DNA from: a virus
Direction: 5' to 3' (one strand)
Length of the DNA stretch: 64,000 nucleotides
Virus record (IMG/VR): IMGVR_UViG_3300025154_000006
Location: 1-64,000 of that record
Positions 44,300-53,829 of this stretch are shown here, piece after piece. The notes beneath the pieces are model-generated. The model did no database searches and was not told the origin of the DNA. It saw only the letters and a list, made by a program, of their open reading frames with translations. Each line of letters starts with the position of its first letter. The stretch's first letter is position 1. A program made the translations under genes and the position numbers.

Positions 44300-44967
44300 T
44301 AATTCCTCGTTTGCATAGGCAGAGAATTAAGTTCATTCTCAAAACGGGCAAGAAAGAAGTTTGAGAGATCCTTTGCAGGAAGATCAACGGGTTGCCCGGA
44401 GTCGACTTTCGTTTTGTACTGTGCAATATCACCTTGCTCCACTGCTGATTTCAGCAGACAATAGGAGGCGGCAAACAATGTCACAGCCGTAATAGTCATT
44501 TCCGGGCACTCCAAGGTTTCATCGTCGTCTTCTGGAAGTTCCCAGTGCGCAAGATAGTAGACTTTTGCTCCATCTGCCGCTAGTTCGTTCACAAAAGTAA
44601 TTCCATTCGGGTAATTGATCCAGGCGTTTGCGTTGGTCATAGACGTGGATAACACCTGACCTGTCTGGAAACCGATACGAGGGATGAACATTGACGTTTC
44701 GTTCTCAAAAACTCCTTCGACATCCAAGAGATCAGAGGGTAGAGAAAAGTTCGTACCTGCCTCCTCGATCTCGTAGATAGTCGTTTTCCAAATGCGACTT
44801 GAAATTCGCTTCAATGCGGCATGAACGGCATCTTTCAAGATGTCGGCATCGTAGATACCGCCACCCACGGGAGATGGATTGGATGGGTCATCATCTTCCA
44901 CTACGGCAACAATGTCGCCAAGTAGACGAAGAACCTTCAACTTTACATCATAGAAAGAAGCCGTCAT
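44299..44967 (-). CDS. Head-tail connector protein, 222 aa
   Basis: Helical N-terminus (FYDVKLKVLRLLGDI, LKDAVHAALKRISSRIW) and a beta-rich middle, like adaptor proteins of siphoviruses. Lies directly after the major capsid gene. Identity is by position and general shape. Confidence 0.55.
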   Translation of the reverse strand: MTASFYDVKLKVLRLLGDIVAVVEDDDPSNPSPVGGGIYDADILKDAVHAALKRISSRIWKTTIYEIEEAGTNFSLPSDLLDVEGVFENETSMFIPRIGFQTGQVLSTSMTNANAWINYPNGITFVNELAADGAKVYYLAHWELPEDDDETLECPEMTITAVTLFAASYCLLKSAVEQGDIAQYKTKVDSGQPVDLPAKDLSNFFLARFENELNSLPMQTRN

Positions 44968-44983
44968 GCTACACCTTTACGAA

Positions 44984-47147
44984 TTAGGGCGCGGGCGGTT
45001 CGATCACGCCACCGGGTTTAGCCAGAGAGACGCCAACAAAGTGCAACTCGAAACTATTGGGTTCCCAAACCGAGATACCGCCAACGAAATCCCAAGTAAA
45101 GCGATACACCGAGTTGAAGTCATCCACAGGAACCGGTTCGTAGAACTCAAGAGGCTTATTGACGTTGCCCTTCAAGCCACCACCGGAACCAAGTGCCAGA
45201 CAGAAACCTACATGCGTACCCTTGGTGACATAAGCATACACGCCACTAGTAAGTTCAGTGGTGTAGTTGCTCATAATCGGACGATCAAACGATAAGCGAT
45301 AGTAACCGCTTGAAGGATCTTCATCGCGATCAATGGCAACAATGCGCCGAACGATAGTCTTGCCAGAACGGAAATTCACACCATTCGTAACACCGTAATC
45401 AGAAGTACGCAGGGTATGAATAGTAACCTGATCGTTGACGGCAAAGTCGCTTGCGCCAAACGCAGAACAGGAGATATAGTGCGTAGCATCTTTCTGACCA
45501 ACGTACCAGGTACCGTCAACGGCAGTAGTTTCGGGATCAGGAGAACCAGCGCCAGCCGCGATAGGAGAAGTAACCGTGACCTGTTTGGCAATCTTGCCGC
45601 AGTTATAGAGAACCGCAGGATTTTGACCATAGTTGTCATTCGGCGCTTCAACAAAGCGGACGTTCTTGTAAGTCGTTTTTGTTACTTTCTGTTATAATAA
45701 GGTCGGTATTTATTTGACAACCACATTCTCAAGGAGTAAAACATGTTTGAAAATATAAGTCCTATTTGGAAAGCAGAATTTCGAGGATTTTTTCTTGCAG
45801 ACGGATGTGCAATTCTTTTGATGGATCATCATTCAAGATACAAAAGCATTCCTCTTATTCGACCATTGTTAGTAATTGGACTTAGATACGACGATAAGAG
45901 CGTTATTGATGATTTCAAATCTACACTGGGCATTGGTTCCATTTCTTTTGTTGAATACTCAAAATATTCAAATACAAATAGTAGAGACCAATTTCGTTGG
46001 TATACAAAAAGCGCTAAACACGTTTTGGCTATTATTGACGAAATCCTATCACCGTCATTATTGCCAGCAAAGAAACAGGTTGATATTTCTTTGGTTAGAG
46101 ATTTCTGTATACTTAGACTTAGTATGCCATATCGTTATGGCGAAATTCATCGTCGTAGTTTACTAGATTTTTATGAGAATGTTTTTAAGGTTCGAGTTGC
46201 CAAAAGAAAACCGGTGGCTTCTTATAAAGAAGATCAAGTCATTTCTGCTTGACTCTGCAACTTCTTATTAGTTGCAGACCAGACTATCGTTTCACTTTTC
46301 AGTGTCTCTTCGCTTAGTCGTTGCTGCTGCACAGGATTTTTCCTTGCTTGCATCGGGTTGCCATCACAGGTTTTCCCGTTATTCAGAAGAGATTTTTAGT
46401 CGGCAGTTAGTTTAGGTACTGTTTACCGACTTCGTAGCGCAAGGGAGCGCCACCATAGGTCTTGGCGTCTCGCCACAACGCAGCCTCGTTCTGAGAAGCT
46501 GCCGCCAGCGATTGCTGGAAGTCGTAGATACAACCAGGCGGGATAATGACGATTTTTTCGGTCATCAAGCCACCAGGAACCACCGGAGTACCAGTCTGAC
46601 CCAGACGCAAGTTCCATTCGTTCACGATGTCAAGAGAGAACTTGCTAGTACTACCCAAACCAAGGAAATTGGTAGCGCTACCGCCATAGGTCCAGAATGT
46701 CGAGGGGGTCTGGAAGAACGCATTGCGAGAAACACCTTCAATTTTGCGACGCACGTTGTTCGACAGGACAGCCTTCATAATGGGGCGCCAGTCACGGCCA
46801 CCACTCATCTGCCACTGTTGAAAATACGAACTGACTTTATGAACCTGGATTTTGTCGCCGTAGCGCGCCATCGAGGTCGTCCGGAAACGCGAGTCAACGG
46901 TCAGCGGTTCCGGGATATACATCGCATCATACGCGATGGTGTCGGTATTCACGTCAGCATCTAACATGTCTGTAAAGATGGTGGCGTCTGCTCCGGTCTG
47001 GCGACTGCGATCCATCCACTCTACAAGCGGCGTATAGATCACGGGCGCGGTCTGGAAGTTCATAACAACTTGCGCTACGCGATCATCCCAAGTATTTTGG
47101 TCAATCACGGCTACCGGGTTGTTATTGTAATAATCTTCAAGGGCCAT
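44984..47147 (-). CDS. Major capsid protein (N4-gp56-like), two exons, 470 aa
   Basis: Exon 1 is 47147-46425 (241 codons) and exon 2 is 45673-44984 (229 codons plus stop). They are separated by a 751-nt group I intron. The predicted joint reads RYEVG-TYKNVRFVEAPND, a smooth join at a place where N4-gp56 capsid proteins have (G)-x-x-x-R-F-V-E. Exon 1 alone stops after five intron-coded codons (KQYLN). Exon 2 has only an internal GTG and could not be made well by itself. The scaffold and portal genes lie upstream. Product forms the icosahedral shell. Confidence 0.85.
45690..45698 (+). promoter_or_regulatory. Extended -10 promoter of the intron endonuclease
   Basis: TGTTATAAT on the plus strand inside the intron, 45 nt before the LAGLIDADG start codon. 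Same form as the promoters ahead of the other free homing endonucleases. Confidence 0.55.
45743..46252 (+). CDS. LAGLIDADG-type homing endonuclease in the intron, antisense, 169 aa
   Basis: The motif FRGFFLADGCAILL near residue 13 is a LAGLIDADG helix with its Asp. One motif is seen clearly, so the protein probably acts as a dimer. GIGSISFVEYSKY near 65 and FRWYTKSAKHVLAII near 83 match the family core. AAGGAG precedes the ATG. It would cut intron-less capsid genes and spread the intron. Being antisense, it cannot be made from the capsid messenger. Confidence 0.8.
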   Translation: MFENISPIWKAEFRGFFLADGCAILLMDHHSRYKSIPLIRPLLVIGLRYDDKSVIDDFKSTLGIGSISFVEYSKYSNTNSRDQFRWYTKSAKHVLAIIDEILSPSLLPAKKQVDISLVRDFCILRLSMPYRYGEIHRRSLLDFYENVFKVRVAKRKPVASYKEDQVISA

Positions 47148-47209
47148 TTCAAACTCCTATGAAAAACTGAATAATTGCAGGATTTGGAGGCCCACTAAAC
47201 AACTTTGGT

Positions 47210-47845
47210 TTAATTCTTTGCTTTTAGATATGCTTCAAATTTCTCGTTGTAGCCCTTTTGGTCGCCTTTCAACATGGCGGCATTGGCTTCTTTGAGAAGA
47301 CTTGTGGCAGTTACCTCGGCAGTAGCGTTTGCCGAACTGTCCAAAGCGCTTGCGCCAGCAACGGCTGTCTGTCTAATTTGAGCATTCGTTGTTGCCAGTT
47401 TCTCGCTGATGGCTTTCAGGGCAACTTCCAACTTATCTTCTGGGAGATCGGGCAGTAAGCCGTCTGCTTCCCATTGGGCAAGATTTGGATATTTACCCAT
47501 AACCAACTGATTGCGCGCTAACTTGCGAGTCGCGGCTTGCAGTTGTTCGTCAAGCGATGTCTTTGCCTCAAGAATTGCCTTTGATCCAGTTTCCAAAGCA
47601 GCAAACTGATCGGTCAAAGACTTAATCTGAGTCTGGGCGGTAAGAAGTTCACCTTTGGTTGCTTTGTGAGCAAGGGTTTCTTTCTCGTGTGTCTGTTGAA
47701 GCCCAGTGTAAACAGCTTTTGTGAAAAACTCACCGGAGTTTATTTTTCCCATTAGTTCTGTGTACAATGATTGGTAATCTGGACTGTTACCGGTTCCGCC
47801 CGTTGGGGTGGTTACGGCAACATTAAGATCATCGGTAGGCGGCAT
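47210..47845 (-). CDS. Capsid scaffold protein, 211 aa
   Basis: Long charged helices with heptad character (LLTAQTQIKSLTDQFAALE, AKTSLDEQLQAATRKLA), a short N-terminal Thr/Gly region and an Ala-rich tail: typical of phage scaffolds. Lies between portal and capsid genes with one-base spacing from the portal stop. Confidence 0.7.
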   Translation of the reverse strand: MPPTDDLNVAVTTPTGGTGNSPDYQSLYTELMGKINSGEFFTKAVYTGLQQTHEKETLAHKATKGELLTAQTQIKSLTDQFAALETGSKAILEAKTSLDEQLQAATRKLARNQLVMGKYPNLAQWEADGLLPDLPEDKLEVALKAISEKLATTNAQIRQTAVAGASALDSSANATAEVTATSLLKEANAAMLKGDQKGYNEKFEAYLKAKN

Positions 47846-47846
47846 T

Positions 47847-49418
47847 TTATTTTTCTCCTGTCTTATCGCGGTTCTGCGCTTGAGGTTCTTCTACATCAGT
47901 CGCAGATTGGTCGGAGGTGGCCTTTGTCTTGGCGGCCATTAGGTCTTTCTCTCGTTCTGCCTCCGCGTCGGCTTCGGCGTTGATCTCTTTTAGCTCTTCT
48001 TCTACATTGTCAACGTCCTGGAACATATCTAGCAAGTGGCGCCGCGAACCTAAATGGTTCTTTGATCGGATAGCCACCTCGTTCACAAGCGCCTCTCTGT
48101 CAACCGGAAGCATTGGCGCCCATTTCACAATCAACTTTTCTTTCAGGTCTTCTTCGGTAATTCCATTGATGCCCTTTACCTGGCAAATCTTTAGGATGAT
48201 TTCTGCTAATGCGATCATTCCCACGGTCCAGTTGATACGCTCCAACTTAATGTGTGTAACCAACGGGAACATGCGAGTAGTAAGCGTCAGGGAGGACCTC
48301 TGTGACCCTTCGTCTTCACCATCTGCTACGGCGGGATGCCTTGCCTCTCGCCTGTAGATTGCTTCAAGTCGTTCTGTTATGGTCAACATGGGCGCAGACG
48401 TACTGTCGGTTCGCACTGCGAACAAATCCGGTTGCGTGTCGTTTGGCGATAGGCCAGCGGAAGCGCCAATGTCAATAGCAATGCGCCCATTTGGAAGTTC
48501 TACTTTCTTGATACCAGTTCGCACACCACGGACTGCCAACGTTCCGTGACTATCGTCTGAAACGGCATCGCCCAGATCGGCATATCGCAAATTCATCTCA
48601 AGGATAACGCCCTTGATGGTCTCTGTGATCATTGAATGACCCCAGAAACCAGAAGTACGAATATGTGGAATATAAACAAACGGGACAATACCAAATGGAT
48701 TAGCGCCCTCTAGCGGAACGCCATCCATGGTCAGCGTCTTTTCGTTCACAGAAATCTTGTAAGTGTCTTTTGTCCAATGCTCGATGTAGTAATACTTTAT
48801 GTTGGTATCTTGAGGATCTTCAACATAATAACCATAACTTTGAGCGTCTGATGCGTTTATCTCACGAACAAACCAGCACTCCCGTAAGCGCCACAGATTA
48901 GTACCATCTGGAATTCCATAAAATTCTGTTGGTTCTGGTGCAATCGCTTGTATTTTCTGTATTGGATCATTTGGCTTGAAAGTGACTCCCCACACACAAC
49001 CACCGAGATATTGAGAGAGAACGGCATTGCTTGAGAAAAGTGCGCCACCGCCACCGCTAATCAGTGCGTCCGTAATGGCATCTACGATAATACTACTTCT
49101 TTTGCTATCGGTTTTTCGCAGTGCGAACTTTATAGGAACGCCACTATCCCTAATGCTTTCGATGGTATTTCCAAGTAAAACAGTTGCGTGACGCTCGCAG
49201 GAGTTCGGAATCGGATTGATCTTTAGCGGATACTTATCAATGGTGGTCCCAGATGTCTTGTCTTGGATTGTTTCTTGTAGCGGAACACTACCGTACCAGT
49301 CGCTTAACTCTAAGTAAGCCTCCTGCATAGTATTCCATTGGGTATATGGAAACCTAGGAATGCTCTGTAAAGTAAAAGGAGAGGTGGCGATTAATGATCC
49401 AAATAAGGTTTTTAGCAT
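47847..49418 (-). CDS. Portal protein, 523 aa
   Basis: Length and position next to the terminase and scaffold genes fit a portal. The middle (PFVYIPHIRTSGFWGHSMITETIKG) is typical of portals, and the end is a charged coiled coil (EEELKEINAEADAEAERE). Start taken at ATG 49418 (MLKTLFGS); a GTG at 49445 is also possible. Neither has a clear ribosome site. A palindrome copy lies at 48409 and another at 49114. Confidence 0.75.
   Translation of the reverse strand: MLKTLFGSLIATSPFTLQSIPRFPYTQWNTMQEAYLELSDWYGSVPLQETIQDKTSGTTIDKYPLKINPIPNSCERHATVLLGNTIESIRDSGVPIKFALRKTDSKRSSIIVDAITDALISGGGGALFSSNAVLSQYLGGCVWGVTFKPNDPIQKIQAIAPEPTEFYGIPDGTNLWRLRECWFVREINASDAQSYGYYVEDPQDTNIKYYYIEHWTKDTYKISVNEKTLTMDGVPLEGANPFGIVPFVYIPHIRTSGFWGHSMITETIKGVILEMNLRYADLGDAVSDDSHGTLAVRGVRTGIKKVELPNGRIAIDIGASAGLSPNDTQPDLFAVRTDSTSAPMLTITERLEAIYRREARHPAVADGEDEGSQRSSLTLTTRMFPLVTHIKLERINWTVGMIALAEIILKICQVKGINGITEEDLKEKLIVKWAPMLPVDREALVNEVAIRSKNHLGSRRHLLDMFQDVDNVEEELKEINAEADAEAEREKDLMAAKTKATSDQSATDVEEPQAQNRDKTGEK
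48409..48423. repeat. Dispersed palindrome, copy 14
   Basis: GTTCGCACTGCGAAC, within the portal gene; identical to copy 11. Confidence 0.85.
49114..49128. repeat. Dispersed palindrome, copy 15
   Basis: TTTCGCAGTGCGAAC, within the portal gene; first base differs from consensus. Confidence 0.75.
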
Positions 49419-49511
49419 ATTTTTAGACAAAAAAATAGCAGGCACAATGGCATATGTCTGCGTATCGTACGGGTATATTTCGTATATGTCTATGCGTACT
49501 TAAAAAGCATA

Positions 49512-49736
49512 CTACTCTTTTTGAATCTCGTCAAGTATCTTAGATGCAATAAGTGTCAATTTGTCTGCATTTGAAGCGTCTTCGTAACTAATTCCGGTAT
49601 ATTCCTCAAGATCAACGATGTGTCCGCATTGTTCGCATTCCCATTCGGTGATCTGGCACGTAGGGGCATAATACACATCGTCATCGTGAAAACCGCATTC
49701 CGGACAGGTTATTTCAAGAAAAAAACGCTCTCCCAT
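49512..49736 (-). CDS. Zinc-ribbon protein, 74 aa
   Basis: CPECGF and CEQCGH form a ribbon. The rest is acidic and helical. Lies between terminase and portal. Good GGGAGA ribosome site. May regulate or assist packaging, by position only. Confidence 0.65.
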   Translation of the reverse strand: MGERFFLEITCPECGFHDDDVYYAPTCQITEWECEQCGHIVDLEEYTGISYEDASNADKLTLIASKILDEIQKE

Positions 49737-49774
49737 ATTATCTCCCGTATCTTTTATCTCTTGTTGTAGAGCGA

Positions 49775-51388
49775 CTAGCGTGTGTTCTTGGCGCGGTTGG
49801 TGGAACGAGCAACGGATCCACGAGACGAGTAAGGTAAACGCTGAACGCTTCCTGTACTTTTTGCGGCATCCTCTTCTTCGAGCGATGGATATAACGCGCG
49901 AGAAACATAACAGCCCATAGCCAAAGTCGCAACAAGGTCTTGTGGAATTTTTGCAGATTTAGAGTTATCCAAGATTGGGTCATAAGATTTGAACTGGGAG
50001 CCTATTCCAGTGGCAGTTATGGGCCAGAACCATAAATTTGCAGAGATGGCAAGCCTGGCGCTTACTAGATAACTATACTTCCCAGAACCAGAGAAGTCAA
50101 GTCCATTGATGCGTTCTACGGAATAGTTATTTCCAGTGACATATTGAACATTGAATAGTTCCGCAGAATACTTCTGGGTAGACGTTGAGTCTACGCCCAC
50201 AAAGACAGGTTGATATATCTTCATAAACTCAAGTAGGTGGTTTACCCATGGCATAATTGAGCCGCCGCCATTGCCCCACCATAAAGCAGAAACAACATTA
50301 ACTTTTGGCGCATTGGTAACGTCATGTACCATGATTACTGGCGCGTTCCTGCTTGGCGCCGCGCCTGTTCCGGGATCGGTGGTAATAATATAGGTGTGCA
50401 TAGGGTCCCTGGGAAAACGATAATGCCAGTAGCCCATAGCAGGATGACTTTCTCCATGAAAACCCGGAACGCCCGCGGCAATTCCCTCTCGAAGTTGCGC
50501 TGCAAGACTTTCGCTTTCACAGGCTTCAACTACCGTTCTTGAGAAGTAACTACCACGTCCTTCTGGTCGCTTTCCGGTAAGATAAAAACCACGTTCTTCT
50601 TCTGGGATATTGCGTAGCTGTGTAGCAATTTGCTCGGGAGTGTTGTTTAGGTTCTGTTCCGAGTCTATTAGGAATACTGCCCAGTGTTCTGGGTCCGCCT
50701 TGGCGTTGTCAAATAAAGCCCAAAGCTGTGGATTGTCCAATGGATTCGAGATAATACTAAGCCTACCCATAAATGGGCGGCCAGATGCTGTAGCGCCAGT
50801 TCCGCGAGTGGTTAGGCGCATAATCAGCGTGGATAGGTCGTCAAAACGCCACGCCTCTTCAATATTGAACCAATCGCCACGCTGAGAGAATAGATTGCTT
50901 GCATCAGACAGCTCGCCCGCGGAATAGAAGTGCATTACAGAAGAAAACAGGATGTTTCCAACATAGAAATTGAAATTGATTTTAGGATGTGGACTAGACG
51001 GACTTCCCGATATAAGTTTCTCTAAACGGGTATTCTTGGCATATTTCAGGATTAGATCATACATAATCCTGGCTTGATCTAGGTCCTTGCCAATATTGTA
51101 GAACTCAAATTCCTGGGTAATGGTTGCGTGAAAGCAAGCACCAAGGCCCACGGCCAAGGTTTTGCCCGCGCTGATTCCGCAGATTGCCAGCACGCCCTCT
51201 TGCTTTGCCATAATAGCGTCAACTTGCCACTTTCCTTCTTCTGTGAAATTGTAATCAAACTGGAACGGCCTATCTTGTCCCTCTTTTTGTAACCAATATC
51301 TAGCCCACAGATTCGGATCACTCTCGCTGGCTTTCATAAGTTCTACTTCTGCCAATGAGAGTTTATATAGTTTCTCCAACTTTGCCAT
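49775..51388 (-). CDS. Terminase large subunit, 537 aa
   Basis: DNA packaging motor. ATPase: Walker A AICGISAGKTLA near residue 70 and Walker B WFNIEEAW near 175. Nuclease of RNase H fold: ITTDPGTG near 340, VGVDSTS near 405, and a later YDPILDNSK-x-x-KIPQDLVATL near 485, giving the expected acidic residues. Length is normal. Overlaps the DUF5662 gene by one base. A small subunit was not recognised. Confidence 0.9.
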   Translation of the reverse strand: MAKLEKLYKLSLAEVELMKASESDPNLWARYWLQKEGQDRPFQFDYNFTEEGKWQVDAIMAKQEGVLAICGISAGKTLAVGLGACFHATITQEFEFYNIGKDLDQARIMYDLILKYAKNTRLEKLISGSPSSPHPKINFNFYVGNILFSSVMHFYSAGELSDASNLFSQRGDWFNIEEAWRFDDLSTLIMRLTTRGTGATASGRPFMGRLSIISNPLDNPQLWALFDNAKADPEHWAVFLIDSEQNLNNTPEQIATQLRNIPEEERGFYLTGKRPEGRGSYFSRTVVEACESESLAAQLREGIAAGVPGFHGESHPAMGYWHYRFPRDPMHTYIITTDPGTGAAPSRNAPVIMVHDVTNAPKVNVVSALWWGNGGGSIMPWVNHLLEFMKIYQPVFVGVDSTSTQKYSAELFNVQYVTGNNYSVERINGLDFSGSGKYSYLVSARLAISANLWFWPITATGIGSQFKSYDPILDNSKSAKIPQDLVATLAMGCYVSRALYPSLEEEDAAKSTGSVQRLPYSSRGSVARSTNRAKNTR

Positions 51389-51858
51389 TATTTATTTAAC
51401 TCCGCGGAAGTCCATACCATTTCGCGGATAGTATTTTCCAGAATTTCAATAAGTTGATCTGATATTTGAAAACGCTCTTTATTGATCCTCAAAGACTCAA
51501 AAATGTCTCCGTTTGCATGGCGTAAACTTGCGGCTTTCCAGTCTGCAAGCATTTCAATCAGGTCAAGCAAACTCATTCCGCTAATTCCATTAAACCAATG
51601 TTCGGGATGGTGAGAATTATTGTCGTAGTGATGTTGTAGTGCCGTTCCCATTTGTATTAAGAAACCACGATATTCATCACTTCCGTATGTTGACGCTTTT
51701 AACTTAGGAGTATATTCGTCATGCATACTCTTTTCTGGTTCTATTAATTTGCTCGCATCATGCGCCATTTGACGCAACATTAGATTTCCTCTAACTTCTT
51801 CGATTAATCCGCGAACGGTTTTTATGTGTGCCTTTATAGCATCTGTACTATCGTACAT
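51388..51858 (-). CDS. DUF5662-family protein, 156 aa
   Basis: H-x-x-x-V near the start, then AHDASKLIEPEKSMHDEY, GSDEYRGFL, NNSHHPEHWFNG and MSLLDLIEMLADWKAAS. The repeated His/Asp residues form an HD-like metal site, as in DUF5662 proteins found in many large phages near terminase. A nucleotide-phosphohydrolase-like activity is possible but not shown. Confidence 0.75.
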   Translation of the reverse strand: MYDSTDAIKAHIKTVRGLIEEVRGNLMLRQMAHDASKLIEPEKSMHDEYTPKLKASTYGSDEYRGFLIQMGTALQHHYDNNSHHPEHWFNGISGMSLLDLIEMLADWKAASLRHANGDIFESLRINKERFQISDQLIEILENTIREMVWTSAELNK

Positions 51859-51870
51859 TTTTGACCTATT

Positions 51871-52224
51871 TTATGACCGCGGACGGTTCATAGACCGCAT
51901 CATAGCAAGTTCTTGGTTCCAGTTGCGCTTGGCCCGTATTTCCATGATGTAATAGTCCATAAATGACTTTGGCAGAAAACTTGCCGGAGTATCTTCTGGA
52001 AGAGAACCAACAAGAGCAAGCGAAATGAGTTGATATTTCGGCAACGCCTCATCTTCATAGAACAACATTTTGAGTTTTGTTCCATTGGTAATACAACTAA
52101 GCGGCTGTATACCCTGGGCCTGGATACCAATTACGATTTCCAGATCATCAAGATCAATGACTTTTCGGCCCTCTTCCAGTTCTCGATATTTGGTTTGTAC
52201 ATGAAAATTATTGTCAAAGGTCAT
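51871..52224 (-). CDS. Hypothetical protein upstream of terminase, 117 aa
   Basis: Beta-rich N-terminal part, helical C-terminus (MDYYIMEIRAKRNWNQELAMM). Position two genes before the large terminase makes a packaging role possible, but it lacks a recognisable DNA-binding domain. Overlaps the next gene by four bases. Confidence 0.55.
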   Translation of the reverse strand: MTFDNNFHVQTKYRELEEGRKVIDLDDLEIVIGIQAQGIQPLSCITNGTKLKMLFYEDEALPKYQLISLALVGSLPEDTPASFLPKSFMDYYIMEIRAKRNWNQELAMMRSMNRPRS

Positions 52225-52913
52225 TCTTTTTCTCCGTGTTCGTTGATTTTTCCCAAGATGTGCGCCTTAGTCTCGGAGTATTTCTTCACCGGTTGCGGAC
52301 GCAGACGAAAATTAGACGATGGTTTGTATTCTTCTTCATCATCTTCGTCTATGATACTTTTAGAAACTGGTTTATAGGAAGAGGTTGGCGAAACTCGTTT
52401 TTCTGCCTCAATAATCGACCTGTACTCTTTCGCAGATAGAGACAGACCATCAAGTACCCAACCGAGAACTTCTTCAACAAATACAAGCAGGGCCATGCCA
52501 AGCCAGCCAATAAGGCGATAGATCGGAACGTTGGAAGACAAGTCTGCAACAACGTTCTTTTCAAACCACAAAATGTTAGTGGCGCCATCGACAATCGCGC
52601 AGATAACAAACATAGAAATGGAAATATTGTTAGTAGTAAGCCACTTAGGAAAACCGTCTTGTAAGATACGGTTTGATCCAAAGCGCTTACGAAGATACAG
52701 CGCGGCGTTCTGCCCATATTGGAACAATAAACCAAGCAGAATTGGCAAATAAATACCAATCCACAAAGTTGGATCGGCCCAGGCCGCAAACGCCTGGATG
52801 GTTTGCGTTAATGATGCATAACTAAGTCCAAGCAGCGCCACGAGTACGACCATAAGCGCCAGGACATTGATTAGTGCAAGATATTTATGTTTTGAGATAA
52901 CGTTTGATTCCAC
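52221..52913 (-). CDS. Four-helix membrane protein with acidic cytoplasmic tail, 230 aa
   Basis: Four membrane segments (residues ~12-32, ~46-68, ~95-112, ~130-150) and an acidic C-terminal tail (SIIDEDDEEEYKPSS). No family recognised. Starts the block of envelope-related minus-strand genes. Confidence 0.6.
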   Translation of the reverse strand: MESNVISKHKYLALINVLALMVVLVALLGLSYASLTQTIQAFAAWADPTLWIGIYLPILLGLLFQYGQNAALYLRKRFGSNRILQDGFPKWLTTNNISISMFVICAIVDGATNILWFEKNVVADLSSNVPIYRLIGWLGMALLVFVEEVLGWVLDGLSLSAKEYRSIIEAEKRVSPTSSYKPVSKSIIDEDDEEEYKPSSNFRLRPQPVKKYSETKAHILGKINEHGEKE

Positions 52914-52917
52914 TTTT

Positions 52918-53829
52918 CTATTCTCCTATTTTTTTCTTGAAATTTTGTATGCCACTGTTTTGTGAAAAACACACCCAACCACCATCTTTAATCTTGGCCC
53001 ACGAAAAACCGTCGATTTCTGGAATAATTTCTTCAAATTCGTATTGCGAACCATCAACGTGGGTATTGGCAATCATTCCAGAAGCCATGGACGGACCTTC
53101 TCTAACCGCTACCGAGCGTGTTGCGATATAAATATTCGCAATGGCATTCTCGGGTTGGGCTTTCTTTAGCGTTACCTCTTTGAGTACGGGCAGGTTCAGG
53201 TCGCGCAAGGAGAAGAATGACCAGAAAATGGTTTCCGGAACATATTCTTTATATTCGCCAAGCAAGTATGGCAGGTTGATCTTACTTTCGGTAGTAAGTG
53301 ATACGATTAGTGGTTTTGGGTTTTTCAATTCGGTCTTGAATAACGAGAATATTTCTTCCAGTGGCGTTTTTTCGTCATTGATAATTGGAACCGGGAACAA
53401 ATTGGGGGCAATTGCCAACAGTTCTTTGCATTTTTCTAGCCAGCAATAGTGCGAAGCCAATATGCCAACCCGAAGTTTCGGGTTCTTTTCCAGAAAAGCA
53501 CCAATTAATCGCTTTTCTGTCTCAAGACTATCCGGGAAGTTGGTATCGGGTTCAATGTAGATTTCATCAAAACTTCCAAGAGACAAAACATTATCAACCA
53601 GTTTTGTGATCACTTTCTGGTCATTCTTTATAATTGCTCTTGGAAGAAATGGAGATATGGTGGATAGACCAAAGTTCGCACCGTCCTCAATAAGTATTTC
53701 CATCTTTTCCGTTCCGCGTCCATGGAACGGAAAATACAGAAGACCATGCGAAATTCCGGTTTCGGTAATTAGTTTGTGATTTCCGTCCCCTGTTGAAAAT
53801 ATGTCTCTTAGAAGAATTGCTAGTTTCAT
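52918..53829 (-). CDS. SH3b-domain protein, 303 aa
   Basis: The first ~225 residues look like an alpha/beta barrel (DEIYIEPDTNFPDSLETEK, LRVGILASHYCWLEK). The C-terminal ~70 (SVAVREGPSMASGMIAN, FSWAKIKDGGWVCF) match bacterial SH3b wall-binding domains. Could be a second wall-active enzyme or a virion protein. No catalytic residues identified. A palindrome copy is in the SH3b coding part. Confidence 0.55.
   Translation of the reverse strand: MKLAILLRDIFSTGDGNHKLITETGISHGLLYFPFHGRGTEKMEILIEDGANFGLSTISPFLPRAIIKNDQKVITKLVDNVLSLGSFDEIYIEPDTNFPDSLETEKRLIGAFLEKNPKLRVGILASHYCWLEKCKELLAIAPNLFPVPIINDEKTPLEEIFSLFKTELKNPKPLIVSLTTESKINLPYLLGEYKEYVPETIFWSFFSLRDLNLPVLKEVTLKKAQPENAIANIYIATRSVAVREGPSMASGMIANTHVDGSQYEFEEIIPEIDGFSWAKIKDGGWVCFSQNSGIQNFKKKIGE
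53037..53051. repeat. Dispersed palindrome, copy 16
   Basis: ATTCGTATTGCGAAC, inside the SH3b-domain gene; two bases differ from the main consensus. Confidence 0.65.

Larger units (their letters stand above)
45674..46424 (-). mobile_element. Group I intron in the major capsid gene
   Basis: Self-splicing intron, 751 nt, read on the minus strand. P1: exon end GTCGGT pairs with intron GCCGAC, giving the required U-G pair at the 5' splice site (after 46425). Core pieces include AACGGGAAAACCT (P4/P5 region) near 46375, ACGACTAAG near 46320 and ACGATAGTCTGG near 46280, which fit P7 strands. The intron ends in G at 45674. The homing endonuclease gene sits inside at 45743-46252 on the opposite strand, which is unusual. 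A spliced messenger was not observed, so boundaries are predictions. Confidence 0.8.

Noticed and set aside
45674-46424. An intein in the major capsid protein
   Set aside because: The capsid frame is closed by stops across the insert and the endonuclease is on the opposite strand, so only an RNA intron fits.
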